Shown piece after piece: positions 1 through 7,173 of a stretch of DNA of 9,189 bases (position 1 is the stretch's first letter; every line of letters starts with the position of its first letter). Under the pieces are notes generated by a model. The model ran no database searches. It worked only from the letters and a program-made list of their open reading frames with translations, and was not told the origin of the DNA. Source of the DNA: an uncultured Clostridia bacterium (GTDB lineage: Bacteria > Bacillota > Clostridia > Oscillospirales > CAG-272); assembly GCA_946615525.1 (NCBI GenBank), contig CAMOHW010000028.1, forward strand, positions 1 through 9,189, in the 5' to 3' direction. A program made the position numbers and the translations under genes.

Positions 1-162
1 CTTGCGCGAAGTTTCCGGGCTGGTGCCTACATTGATGACCGATTCCACTGTTTCGCCCAACACGGTCTGCAAAATCGCGTCGGCTCCTCCTTCGGTTTCC
101 CGCTCGAAACGCGCGTCAAAATAGTGCGCGTGACTATCAAAAATTCGTTTGCAAACAGACAT
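1..162 (-). CDS. tatD: TatD-family metal-dependent hydrolase, N-terminal 54 residues (cut by window edge)
   Basis: The 54 visible residues start MSVCKRIFDSHAHYFDARFE and continue to a VINVGTSPETSRK segment. The first metal-binding motif of the TatD family, D-x-H-x-H (DSHAH, residues 9-13), is present, and the VINVG-x-S-x-E-x-S strand-turn is also typical of TatD proteins. Members are TIM-barrel Mg/Zn-dependent 3'-5' exonucleases or deoxyribonucleases of about 250-265 residues, so most of the protein, including the remaining metal ligands, lies outside the window. The start ATG (160-162) lies 2 bases after the gpsA stop, and its AAAAAGGA ribosome binding site lies inside the end of gpsA, which suggests coupled translation. 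tatD next to metG is a common Firmicutes arrangement, here with gpsA between them. The family call is secure; exact function cannot be judged from this fragment. Confidence 0.85.
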   Translation of the reverse strand, partial: MSVCKRIFDSHAHYFDARFERETEGGADAILQTVLGETVESVINVGTSPETSRK

Positions 163-164
163 TT

Positions 165-1139
165 TCAAAATCCTTTTTTAGAGTTCCACTCGCGTTTGAG
201 CGAACGGTTGAACAGCACTTCAATTTGCTGGGCAGGGTTTGCGTTCTCATACAGAATGTTGTAAACCGCCCGGCAAATGGGCAGTTCCACACCATAGCGC
301 TTTGCCAACTCCATGACCGCCGCCGCAGTAGCATAGCCCTCGGCAAGAGAGGTATAAGATCTGCCCAGTGCAACGCACTCGCCAAACGCGCGGTTATGCG
401 AATAGGGCGAAAAAACGGTTGCTTCATAATCGCCAAGATGGCAAAGACCGTATGCCGAGAACGGATTGCCGCCCATAGCGCCGATCAGCCCGGCAATTTC
501 ATGCGTGCCCCGACTCATCAACGCGCCTTTGAGCGTAGAAAGATGCAGTCCATCCAAAACGCCGGCGGCAATGCCGATGACATTTTTGGTGGCTGCACCG
601 ATCTCGTTTCCGAGAAGATCCTCGCCGTAGTAAAAGCGGATCAGATTGCCGGAAAACGCCTCGATCAACTTCTTTTTGAGTGATCCGTGGCGGCTGTCAA
701 TGACCATGCAGTTGGGAACACCGGCCAGAAACTCCTGCACATGCCCCGGACCGAGCCAGACTGCAATACGGTTATCGGCAGGCAATTCCTCCTCTACAAT
801 TTCCGAAAGGCGCTTGCCGCTCCCCACTTCCAGCCCTTTCATGCAAAGCACAAGGTCTTTTCCGTGTAAATCCATTGCGGCAAGTTCTTTTGCCAAGCTC
901 CGCAATTTTTGGGAGGGGACCGAGATCAAAAGAACCTCTGCCCGGCAAGCCTGCGGCAAATCGGAGGTCAGTTGAATATGATCGGAAAGTTCCAAAACCT
1001 CGTTTTTTCTTGTTTGTAAAAGCGCTTGAAAATGCGGGGACTCTGCCCTGCCGTAAAGCGCCACCGAATGGCCGACGCGATCCAGATACCAGGCGATGAG
1101 CGATCCCCATCTCCCGCAACCAATGACCGAAACCTGCAT
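165..1139 (-). CDS. gpsA: NAD(P)-dependent glycerol-3-phosphate dehydrogenase (GpsA), divergent subtype
   Basis: This 324-residue cytoplasmic enzyme should reduce dihydroxyacetone phosphate to sn-glycerol-3-phosphate, the backbone of membrane phospholipids. The N-terminal Rossmann fold shows V-I-G-C-G-R-W-G (residues 5-12). Other family landmarks are C-M-K-G-L-E (99-104; K101 corresponds to the conserved active-site lysine), G-P-G-H (130-133), A-T-K-N-V-I-G-I-A-A-G (183-193) with catalytic Lys185 and Asn186, S-R-G (209-211), and G-D-Y-E-A-T (236-241) with the conserved Asp237 and Thr241. Length is normal for the family. Two signatures deviate: the usual GLGLGDNTK turn reads GLHLSTLK with one residue fewer, and the usual S-R-N-R motif reads S-H-N-R (247-250), replacing the phosphate-binding arginine. 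The start is supported by GGAGA at 1147-1151. It lies between metG and tatD in a same-strand run. The dehydrogenase family is certain; the exact substrate is less so because of the substitutions. Confidence 0.9.
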   Translation of the reverse strand: MQVSVIGCGRWGSLIAWYLDRVGHSVALYGRAESPHFQALLQTRKNEVLELSDHIQLTSDLPQACRAEVLLISVPSQKLRSLAKELAAMDLHGKDLVLCMKGLEVGSGKRLSEIVEEELPADNRIAVWLGPGHVQEFLAGVPNCMVIDSRHGSLKKKLIEAFSGNLIRFYYGEDLLGNEIGAATKNVIGIAAGVLDGLHLSTLKGALMSRGTHEIAGLIGAMGGNPFSAYGLCHLGDYEATVFSPYSHNRAFGECVALGRSYTSLAEGYATAAAVMELAKRYGVELPICRAVYNILYENANPAQQIEVLFNRSLKREWNSKKGF

Positions 1140-1161
1140 GATTTGCTCTCCTTTTGAAATG

Positions 1162-1191
1162 CGGGGAGCCGCTCCGAAAAACTGCTCCCCG
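1162..1191 (-). repeat. Intergenic inverted repeat (RNA hairpin) between metG and gpsA
   Basis: The 69-base gap between the metG stop and the gpsA start holds a perfect 8-bp inverted repeat: CGGGGAGC at 1162-1169 and GCTCCCCG at 1184-1191, with a 14-base loop. On the minus-strand message it would form a GC-rich hairpin just upstream of the gpsA ribosome binding site. No clean run of U follows, so it is not a convincing terminator. It may be an RNA processing or stability element, or may partly attenuate readthrough. A shorter alternative hairpin (GGAGC/GCTCC) overlaps one arm. Confidence 0.5.
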
Positions 1192-1208
1192 TTGATTGAT
1201 TGAACTAT

Positions 1209-3161
1209 TTAATGCACGCGCTCGCCAAGAGGCGTTTCGGGATCTAAAAAGACCACGCGAACCGTTTCCTCGCCGGACGCCAGAATCATGCCGTTGGACT
1301 CTACCCCGCAAAGCACGGCGGGTTTGAGGTTGGCAACAACGATCAACTTTTTGCCGATCAGATCCTCGGGCGCATACCATTTTGCAATGCCCGAAACGAC
1401 CTGTCTTTGTTCATAGCCGAGATCCAACTGCAGTTTGAGCAACTTTTTGGCTTTTGGTACCGGCTCGCAGGCGAGTACCTTTGCCGTACGCAATTCGACC
1501 GCCGAAAAATCGTCAATGCCGATTTGTGCGCATCCCTCCGGCTTTTCTACCGGAGCTTCGGCTTTTTGCGCCGCCGCTGCCTGCTCTTCCATCATTTTGG
1601 CAAACTCCTCCAGTTTCTTTGCTTCGTCCACGCGGGCGAACAAAACCTTGGAATCCCCGACCTTTTCTCCGGCAGTCATGCCGTTAAAGGCGGTCAGCGT
1701 GTCAAATCCCCGCTTGGAGGTTCCGAGTTCGGAAAAGATCTCCTCTGCGGTCTGCGGGATAAACGGAGCAAGCATCACCGCGCCCCAGCGGATTGCCTCC
1801 ATCAGGTTATAAAGCACCGTTCCCAGGCGGGCGCGGTTGCCCTCGTCCTTGGCGAGTGCCCAGGGCGTGGTTTCATCGATATACTTATTGGCACGGCTGA
1901 GCATTTCAAAAATGCCGGACAGCGCGTCGGCAATATGAAAATCGTCCATACAGGTTTTCAGATTTGCAAACGCTTTGAAGCACGCCGCTTTGAGTTCGCC
2001 GTCGGTCCCCTCTTCGGCTCCCGGAGCGGGAACGATTTGGTCAAAATACTTTTTCTCCATATCCAGCGTGCGCTTGACCAGGTTGCCCAGATTGTTGACC
2101 AGATCCATGTTATACCGCTTGATGACGGCTTCATAGGTGATGGATCCGTCCGAAGCAAAGGGCATTTCGGAAAGCGCGTAATAGCGGACGCCGTCGGTGG
2201 AAAAATGCTTGGCAAGTTCATCGGCATAGATGACATTGCCCTTGGATTTGGACATTTTATCGGTGCCGAAATTGAACCACGGGTGCCCGAACACCTGTTT
2301 GGGCAGAGGAAGATCCAAAGCCATTAAGAAGATGGGCCAATAGATGGTGTGGAAACGCAGGATATCCTTGCCGATGATATGCACGTCCGCCGGCCAGTAG
2401 TGACGGAACCGCTCGGACTGCTCCTCATAGGTTTTGTCGGGGTCATACCCCAACGCGGTGATATAGTTGGAAAGTGCGTCCACCCAGACATAGATGACAT
2501 GTTTGGGATCAAAGTCCACCGGGATGCCCCATTTGAAAGAGGTGCGGGAAACACAAAGATCCTGCAAACCGGCTTTGAGGAAGTTGTTGACCATTTCCTT
2601 TTTGCGCAGTTCGGGTTGGATGAACTCGGGGTGATCCTCGATATACTGCATCAGGCGGGGGGCATATTTGCTCATTTTGAAGAAGTATGCTTCCTCTTTT
2701 GCCTGCTTGAGGGGCGCGCCGCAATCCGGGCAGACGCCGCCCGCCGCCTGCGTTTCGGTAAAGAAGGATTCGCAAGGGGTGCAATACCAGCCCTCGTAAG
2801 CACTCTTGTAGATGTCGCCCTGCTCGTAAAAACGGCGGAAGATCTTTTGCACGGCGGCAACATGCGGCTCATCGGTGGTGCGGATGAAATAGTCATAACT
2901 GCTGTTCATGCCGTCCCAAACGCCGCGGATCTCGCCGGCAACGCGATCCACATACTCCTTGGGGGAAAGTCCCGCCTCGGTTGCGTAGTTTTCAATTTTT
3001 TGCCCGTGCTCGTCGGTGCCTGTGCAGAAAAAAACATCCTTTCCCAGGGCGCGCTGATACCGAGCGACGGCATCCGACATGATGACCTCATAGGTATTGC
3101 CGAAATGCGGCTTGCGGGAAGCATAGGCGATTGCAGTTGTTAAATAATATTTTTCATTCAT
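1209..3161 (-). CDS. metG: Methionyl-tRNA synthetase with C-terminal tRNA-binding domain
   Basis: This 650-residue class I aminoacyl-tRNA synthetase attaches methionine to tRNA-Met in the cytoplasm. The HIGH signature appears as H-F-G-N (residues 19-22, in KPHFGNTYE), followed by F-C-T-G-T-D-E-H-G-Q-K (45-55). Four cysteines form a zinc-knuckle pattern: C127-x2-C130 and C144-x2-C147. The signature D-K-M-S-K-S-K-G-N lies at 301-309, with KMSKS at 302-306. An anticodon-binding helical domain follows (about 345-515), then an alanine/glutamate-rich linker (about 510-545), then a Trbp111/EMAPII-like OB fold (about 548-650) with V-E-L-R-T-A-K-V and S-N-G-M-I-L-A-S. That appended domain aids tRNA binding and dimerisation in long bacterial MetG proteins. 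A GGAGG site precedes the ATG, and the start overlaps the upstream membrane-protein gene by 8 bases. PHxGNTYE is a variant I recall from clostridial MetG proteins, so activity is expected to be normal. Confidence 0.98.
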   Translation of the reverse strand: MNEKYYLTTAIAYASRKPHFGNTYEVIMSDAVARYQRALGKDVFFCTGTDEHGQKIENYATEAGLSPKEYVDRVAGEIRGVWDGMNSSYDYFIRTTDEPHVAAVQKIFRRFYEQGDIYKSAYEGWYCTPCESFFTETQAAGGVCPDCGAPLKQAKEEAYFFKMSKYAPRLMQYIEDHPEFIQPELRKKEMVNNFLKAGLQDLCVSRTSFKWGIPVDFDPKHVIYVWVDALSNYITALGYDPDKTYEEQSERFRHYWPADVHIIGKDILRFHTIYWPIFLMALDLPLPKQVFGHPWFNFGTDKMSKSKGNVIYADELAKHFSTDGVRYYALSEMPFASDGSITYEAVIKRYNMDLVNNLGNLVKRTLDMEKKYFDQIVPAPGAEEGTDGELKAACFKAFANLKTCMDDFHIADALSGIFEMLSRANKYIDETTPWALAKDEGNRARLGTVLYNLMEAIRWGAVMLAPFIPQTAEEIFSELGTSKRGFDTLTAFNGMTAGEKVGDSKVLFARVDEAKKLEEFAKMMEEQAAAAQKAEAPVEKPEGCAQIGIDDFSAVELRTAKVLACEPVPKAKKLLKLQLDLGYEQRQVVSGIAKWYAPEDLIGKKLIVVANLKPAVLCGVESNGMILASGEETVRVVFLDPETPLGERVH

Positions 3162-3948
3162 AGTTCGGTTCCTCCGAAGAAAATGCGTAATCGGTCATGC
3201 GGCCGGCATAACGGAAATAGGAGATCAGCATCCGCGGGATGACATCAGCGATCAAAAGAATACCGACCGTGAAAAAGCCGAGCAGAATACGGGGCAAGTA
3301 GCAAAGCCACCAAACTCCCCCACTCGAAAAAGATTTGCCGGCGATTTGCCGGTTGGCGCGCCGGGAAGCGCGCAGAGGCATTCGCCATTGGAGCAAAAAG
3401 GAAAGCCGCACAAAGCCGCGCAGAGCAAGCAGCAGCCAAACAATGCCCAGAACGATCAAAACAACGGTGCCGGTCAGGATCAACCACAGCGGCTTACCGA
3501 AACAGATTTTCAACACCGCGAAAAGAATATTGGGAAGCAACGAAAAAGCAAACGCTTTCCAATAGAACGGGAACAGCATTGTAAGCGTAGCGCCAAACGT
3601 CTTTCCGCCGGAAAACGGCTCAAGCAAATCGGGAAGGAAGACCTCCTCGTCATTCGCCATACGCTCCGCCATCCTCAAAAGTCCCAGGCACAGAGGCGCG
3701 AACACAAAAAGCAAAAGTCCCCAAAAAAGAAGTTTTCCTGTAAGGGTAAGCAGCATCACGCCCGCTATTGTTTTGGTCAGTCTTACCGCCATTTGCAGAC
3801 ACGCTTCCTGCAACAAGAGCGCAAAAAGAAACACGGTGGCACAAAAAAGAAGTCCCTCTACCAATTTCAACCGGTTGCTCCGCCGAAACAGAATCATGCT
3901 TGCCTCTGCGTTGGACTGACGAAAATCCGACCATTTCTCGTTTACCAT
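3154..3948 (-). CDS. Multi-pass membrane protein of unknown function, DUF975-like layout
   Basis: This 264-residue protein is strongly hydrophobic, with five or six predicted membrane segments at about residues 28-50, 60-91, 118-148, 152-177 and 212-236. It has short basic cytoplasmic stretches (for example R181 to R200, rich in arginine) and no signal peptide. A segment reading A-P-L-C-L-G-L-L-R-M-A-E-R (84-96), followed by an acidic loop and D-L-L-E-P-F, resembles the PLxxGxxR...LFxxF pattern of the DUF975 membrane family. That similarity is by eye only. No catalytic motif is visible. The start ATG has AGGAGG at 3955-3960, and the stop codon overlaps the metG start region by 8 bases. It is the first gene after the promoter at 4008-4036, so its expression is probably tied to metG. 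It could equally be a lineage-specific membrane protein; I do not assign a function. Confidence 0.85.
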   Translation of the reverse strand: MVNEKWSDFRQSNAEASMILFRRSNRLKLVEGLLFCATVFLFALLLQEACLQMAVRLTKTIAGVMLLTLTGKLLFWGLLLFVFAPLCLGLLRMAERMANDEEVFLPDLLEPFSGGKTFGATLTMLFPFYWKAFAFSLLPNILFAVLKICFGKPLWLILTGTVVLIVLGIVWLLLALRGFVRLSFLLQWRMPLRASRRANRQIAGKSFSSGGVWWLCYLPRILLGFFTVGILLIADVIPRMLISYFRYAGRMTDYAFSSEEPNYE

Positions 3949-4007
3949 CGGGTTCCTCCTTTCTGCGCTTTGCGCTTGACTCTTTCGATTTCTCTACCTA
4001 AAAGATT

Positions 4008-4036
4008 ATTATACCAAATCATTCCCCTTTTTGCAA
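4008..4036 (-). promoter_or_regulatory. Sigma-A type promoter of the membrane protein-metG-gpsA-tatD unit
   Basis: Read on the minus strand, a -35 box TTGCAA (4031-4036) and a perfect -10 box TATAAT (4008-4013) are separated by exactly 17 bases. Transcription would start near 4001, leaving a leader of about 50 bases before the ATG at 3948. The -35 box lies partly within an inverted repeat, CCCCTT (4024-4029) and AAGGGG (4035-4040), which could be an operator or chance. A small GCGC-TTT-GCGC hairpin (3965-3975) lies just upstream of the ribosome binding site. Confidence 0.75.
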
Positions 4037-4082
4037 GGGGTTTTCACAATTTTAAGCGCCAAGACATATTTTTAACGAAAGA

Positions 4083-4106
4083 AAGACCGCCGAATGCGGC
4101 GGTCTT
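4083..4106 (-). terminator. Intrinsic terminator after the 962-residue membrane protein gene (possibly bidirectional)
   Basis: A perfect 10-bp stem, AAGACCGCCG (4083-4092) and CGGCGGTCTT (4097-4106), encloses a 4-base loop. It lies about 30 bases past the stop codon of the minus-strand gene ending at 4136. On the minus strand a T-rich tail (TTCTTTCGTT) follows. On the plus strand the T run after the stem is better (4108-4114), so it could act in both directions, although no plus-strand gene precedes it. It also separates that gene from the next promoter at 4008-4036. Confidence 0.85.
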
Positions 4107-4135
4107 CTTTTTTTATTTGATTGTGTCAACGATCC

Positions 4136-7024
4136 TCAATCCAAAAAGCTTGCTTCCACGCCAAAGAGGGCGGCAACGGCTTTGAGAAATTTTCTGGTTT
4201 CCGGATACTTGCCGTAGTAGGGCTCGATGGCGGTTTCACATTCGTCATAATCGTTGCTGGTTTCCAGCGTGGTCAGGGTCAGACCGAACGGATTTTTCAT
4301 TTCTTCATCGATCTCGCCGTTCTCATCATACATTGCCGCTTCAACCGCGTTGCGAACCATCATGGAATCCATAATGAGCGCCACCGTATCGGCCGCGGTC
4401 AAACCGAGTTTGCCCTGCACGTCTCCGTGGTTGAACAGACTCTCCTGCGTGCTGTCCCCGATGTTGCCGCTTGCGGCTTTTGCGACCTCAAACATTTTGA
4501 GCATTGCGGCTCTTTCGCTTGCATAATCCTCATACTCTTTGGACATTTCGTCAAACAGCGCATTGAGCAGACGCACTGCGGCAGGCGTCTTTTCTTCACC
4601 GATCCCGTAACTCTCGACTCTTGCTTCGGTCAGGTAAACTTTGAGCATTGCCGCCGTTTGCGGGGTCATGGTTCTGAGCAGATCTTCAACATCGTCCTCT
4701 GTAATGGTTTCGTTGGTGCCCACCTTGTTTGCGAGCGCCGCACCGTTGCTGACGCTCACCATGGTTGCGGAAAAGTTGACTTTGCCGCCATCGGTGGATT
4801 CGGTTGCCGCTTTGGCAAGTTTGGTTGCCGTGCGAACATCCATGCCCATGCTTTGGACAACTTCATCCTTTTGGAAAATGGCGGTGATCATCAGCGTGGT
4901 CTTGCCGTCAAATGTTTCGGTGCTGTCGAGCGAATCCAGAATGCCGCCGAGGTCGGTGGCGATTTCGCTCAATTTTTCCATGCCGAAGTCAGAAGAACTT
5001 GCAAAAGCGTCTTTCACTTTGATTGCGGTATTGAAAATACTGCCGATCTTTTCCGCCTCTGCCTCAATGGTGTCTTCATTGAGCATTTCGCTCACCTTGG
5101 TGGTGTTGATCAAAAGATCTTCTACGGTAATGCGGACTGTCGGGAAAGAGTCCCCTTCCTTGATGGAGGAAACGGTCTTCAAACTATCCTTGGTAAAGGA
5201 ATCCTTGGAGAGATTGCTCATATCAACGGTAACGCTGAATTGTACCTTGATCTGTTCAACTTTCTCCTGGAAAGAATCCTCATCGGTTGCCTGCTCGCTC
5301 GCCTTGGTGATCTCAACGGTGATGCTGACCAGGCACGCAACGGCGCTGTTTTCGAGTTGTTCCTGCGTTTTGTTGCCGTAAAGCGTTCCTTTATATTTCT
5401 TTTCAGCGCCTTTGACTGTGACTGCAAGCGGAGCGGTCGTTTGCTGATTTTCGGTTTGCTCCTCGCTCATGCTCGCAAAGATCTCAAAGAAATCGCGAAT
5501 ATCGTCTTCCGAAACATATGTGATGCCGGCTGCCCGAACATCGGAAAGGATGGCGTCTGCATACAGTTTGACGATCGACTCGTCCAGATCGATCTCCAGA
5601 CCGGCGGCGTTGGATGCCTGTATGATCTTTTGCGCCAGTTTGTCGATCTTTGCCTCGTCTGTCTGCTCGGAGGCAAGCACTTCGTTCACCGCCCGGGTGA
5701 TATCGCTGATATATGTGTCATAAATCGCTCTGGCATTCGCCGGCAGTTTCAAAACGCTTTCACCAAGCGCCCTCATTCCGATGTTGGCAAACTCGGGGAT
5801 CAGGTTTTTCAGCGTCCCGTTGCTGCCGAGCGTGGTGATCAGATCCTTGATGAGCGTTCCGGAAGCAAGAGATTCGATCAAAGCGTCCGCATCGCCATTC
5901 CCTTCCGCAATGCTCTTAAACATATTTGCCTTTGCCATGACCGAGATCATATCGCCGAGCGTTTTGAAGTCGGCGGAAAGATTTTCGGGGATGCGAGCAT
6001 CGGAATGGAAATCATCAATGATCACATCCAGAAGCGGATTCATCAAAACTCCCATATCCGGTTTTGCCATGCCAAACATGGTGCGATCGTTCTGCCATGC
6101 GTCGGTAACGGCGTAAATCACCTCACCGAACAGCGTACGCACCATGGCGGAATCGCCGATATTGTTCATCAGATTGCTGACGACCTCTGCCGTTTCCTCG
6201 GTCATGTCATCCGTGCCTTTGATACCCGAGAGTTTGGACGCTTCAGCGATCATCTTACTGATGGAGTTCATCTCTTTGGCAATGCTGGTCTTTTCGCCGC
6301 CGGAGTTGAAACTGGTCAGGAAATTGCAGGTCGCTTTTCCGCCGAAGATACCGTAGGAAGAATAGAAGAAGTTATTTTGCGTATTGACCGCCAATTTTTG
6401 AACGGCCTGCATCTCGGCAGATTCACCGGCCGATTCCTGGACCGCATCCTGCTCCAAGACCGCTTGCACAACGGGAAGCGAGATACTCAGATAAGCATAC
6501 AGCGGAGTCATTAAAACGAAGAAGATCAATAACCCCTGCGCAACACCCAGACCGAGTTTGCGGAGCATGGGGAACTTTCTGTCCTTGTCCTTTCTCTTCA
6601 ATCCTCCGCCGACAAACAACATAACGATGAAGAAAATGACCTCCGTAACGATCCGCAAAACAAGGAACACCGCAAAAAATACCAGCGGCGCAAAGAATGC
6701 GGTAACAAAGCCGATCAGTGTTTCCTTCAAAACCTCCGAGTTGCTGAGCAAATCGAAGAACTCGTTTGCCTCCTCGCTGGAAATCGCGTCCTTGAGGGTC
6801 TCCTCCAATTTCGGATAAGCGGTGGTTGCGGCGGCCTTGAAAACGACTGTAAACAGGAACGCCAACAGCAAACACCCCACCAAAATGATGAGCCGGATGC
6901 GGGATTTGGAAATTCCGCGCACCAGCGCAAACAGGATCGCTCCCAACATTGTCAAAACAAACAGGCCCGCAAATACAAGCGGTAATTTAGGAAGAATTTG
7001 AGCAATACCCGAACTGCTACTCAT
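4136..7024 (-). CDS. Large membrane-anchored protein of unknown function with CvpA-like N-terminal helices
   Basis: This 962-residue protein has hydrophobic segments at about residues 15-36, 43-63, 103-139 (long, perhaps a re-entrant pair) and 156-185. The loops R36-R44 and K143-R155 are strongly basic, while the 63-102 loop and the region after 185 are acidic to neutral. By the positive-inside rule, the N-terminus and about 770 C-terminal residues lie outside the membrane. The motif M-L-R-K-L-G-L-G-V-A-Q-G-L-L (153-166) just before the fourth helix resembles the LLGxxxGxxKG motif of CvpA-family proteins. The large domain is helical with a beta-rich section (about 532-635), is rich in Asp, Glu, Ser, Thr and Ala, and has very few cysteines (C233, C564, C929). 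No cell-wall anchor, enzyme motif or known repeat was recognised. It has its own promoter (7090-7118), a GGAG site and a terminator, so it is a single-gene unit. Function unknown; a surface or envelope role is inference from topology. Confidence 0.88.
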   Translation of the reverse strand: MSSSSGIAQILPKLPLVFAGLFVLTMLGAILFALVRGISKSRIRLIILVGCLLLAFLFTVVFKAAATTAYPKLEETLKDAISSEEANEFFDLLSNSEVLKETLIGFVTAFFAPLVFFAVFLVLRIVTEVIFFIVMLFVGGGLKRKDKDRKFPMLRKLGLGVAQGLLIFFVLMTPLYAYLSISLPVVQAVLEQDAVQESAGESAEMQAVQKLAVNTQNNFFYSSYGIFGGKATCNFLTSFNSGGEKTSIAKEMNSISKMIAEASKLSGIKGTDDMTEETAEVVSNLMNNIGDSAMVRTLFGEVIYAVTDAWQNDRTMFGMAKPDMGVLMNPLLDVIIDDFHSDARIPENLSADFKTLGDMISVMAKANMFKSIAEGNGDADALIESLASGTLIKDLITTLGSNGTLKNLIPEFANIGMRALGESVLKLPANARAIYDTYISDITRAVNEVLASEQTDEAKIDKLAQKIIQASNAAGLEIDLDESIVKLYADAILSDVRAAGITYVSEDDIRDFFEIFASMSEEQTENQQTTAPLAVTVKGAEKKYKGTLYGNKTQEQLENSAVACLVSITVEITKASEQATDEDSFQEKVEQIKVQFSVTVDMSNLSKDSFTKDSLKTVSSIKEGDSFPTVRITVEDLLINTTKVSEMLNEDTIEAEAEKIGSIFNTAIKVKDAFASSSDFGMEKLSEIATDLGGILDSLDSTETFDGKTTLMITAIFQKDEVVQSMGMDVRTATKLAKAATESTDGGKVNFSATMVSVSNGAALANKVGTNETITEDDVEDLLRTMTPQTAAMLKVYLTEARVESYGIGEEKTPAAVRLLNALFDEMSKEYEDYASERAAMLKMFEVAKAASGNIGDSTQESLFNHGDVQGKLGLTAADTVALIMDSMMVRNAVEAAMYDENGEIDEEMKNPFGLTLTTLETSNDYDECETAIEPYYGKYPETRKFLKAVAALFGVEASFLD

Positions 7025-7059
7025 GTGTTTTCTCCTTTTTTTCTTTTAGACTGAAATGC

Positions 7060-7078
7060 GAGTTTTCAAAGAAAACTC
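7060..7078 (-). repeat. Perfect hairpin at the 5' end of the 962-residue protein's mRNA
   Basis: GAGTTTTC (7060-7067) and GAAAACTC (7071-7078) form a perfect 8-bp stem with a 3-base loop. From the promoter at 7090-7118, transcription should begin near 7083, so the hairpin would fall within about the first 25 bases of the message. Such 5'-terminal stems often protect messages from decay. It is too AT-rich, and lacks a following T run on this strand, to be a terminator. Confidence 0.6.
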
Positions 7079-7089
7079 TTTCTATTTTC

Positions 7090-7118
7090 ATATTAGCACT
7101 TTTCCCCTTTTTTGTCAA
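7090..7118 (-). promoter_or_regulatory. Promoter of the 962-residue membrane protein gene
   Basis: On the minus strand a consensus -35 box TTGACA (7113-7118) and a -10 box TAATAT (7090-7095) are separated by exactly 17 bases. The predicted leader is about 60 bases, with GGAG at 7032-7035 placed 7 bases before the ATG at 7022-7024. It is back to back with the iscR promoter, the two -35 boxes lying about 55 bases apart. Confidence 0.82.
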
Positions 7119-7173
7119 TCCCTATTCCCAAAAATAAAATTTGGAAAAACTTTCATCTTTTTTCATTTTTCCC

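Noticed and set aside
1407..2327. A 306-codon open frame on the plus strand within metG
   Set aside because: It is antisense to an unambiguous methionyl-tRNA synthetase and encodes no recognisable motif.
4121..6514. A 797-codon open frame on the plus strand opposite the large membrane protein gene
   Set aside because: Its translation is rich in Cys, His, Phe and Arg with no coherent domain and no ribosome binding site. The minus-strand frame has a promoter, Shine-Dalgarno site, membrane topology and terminator. The plus frame is an antisense shadow.
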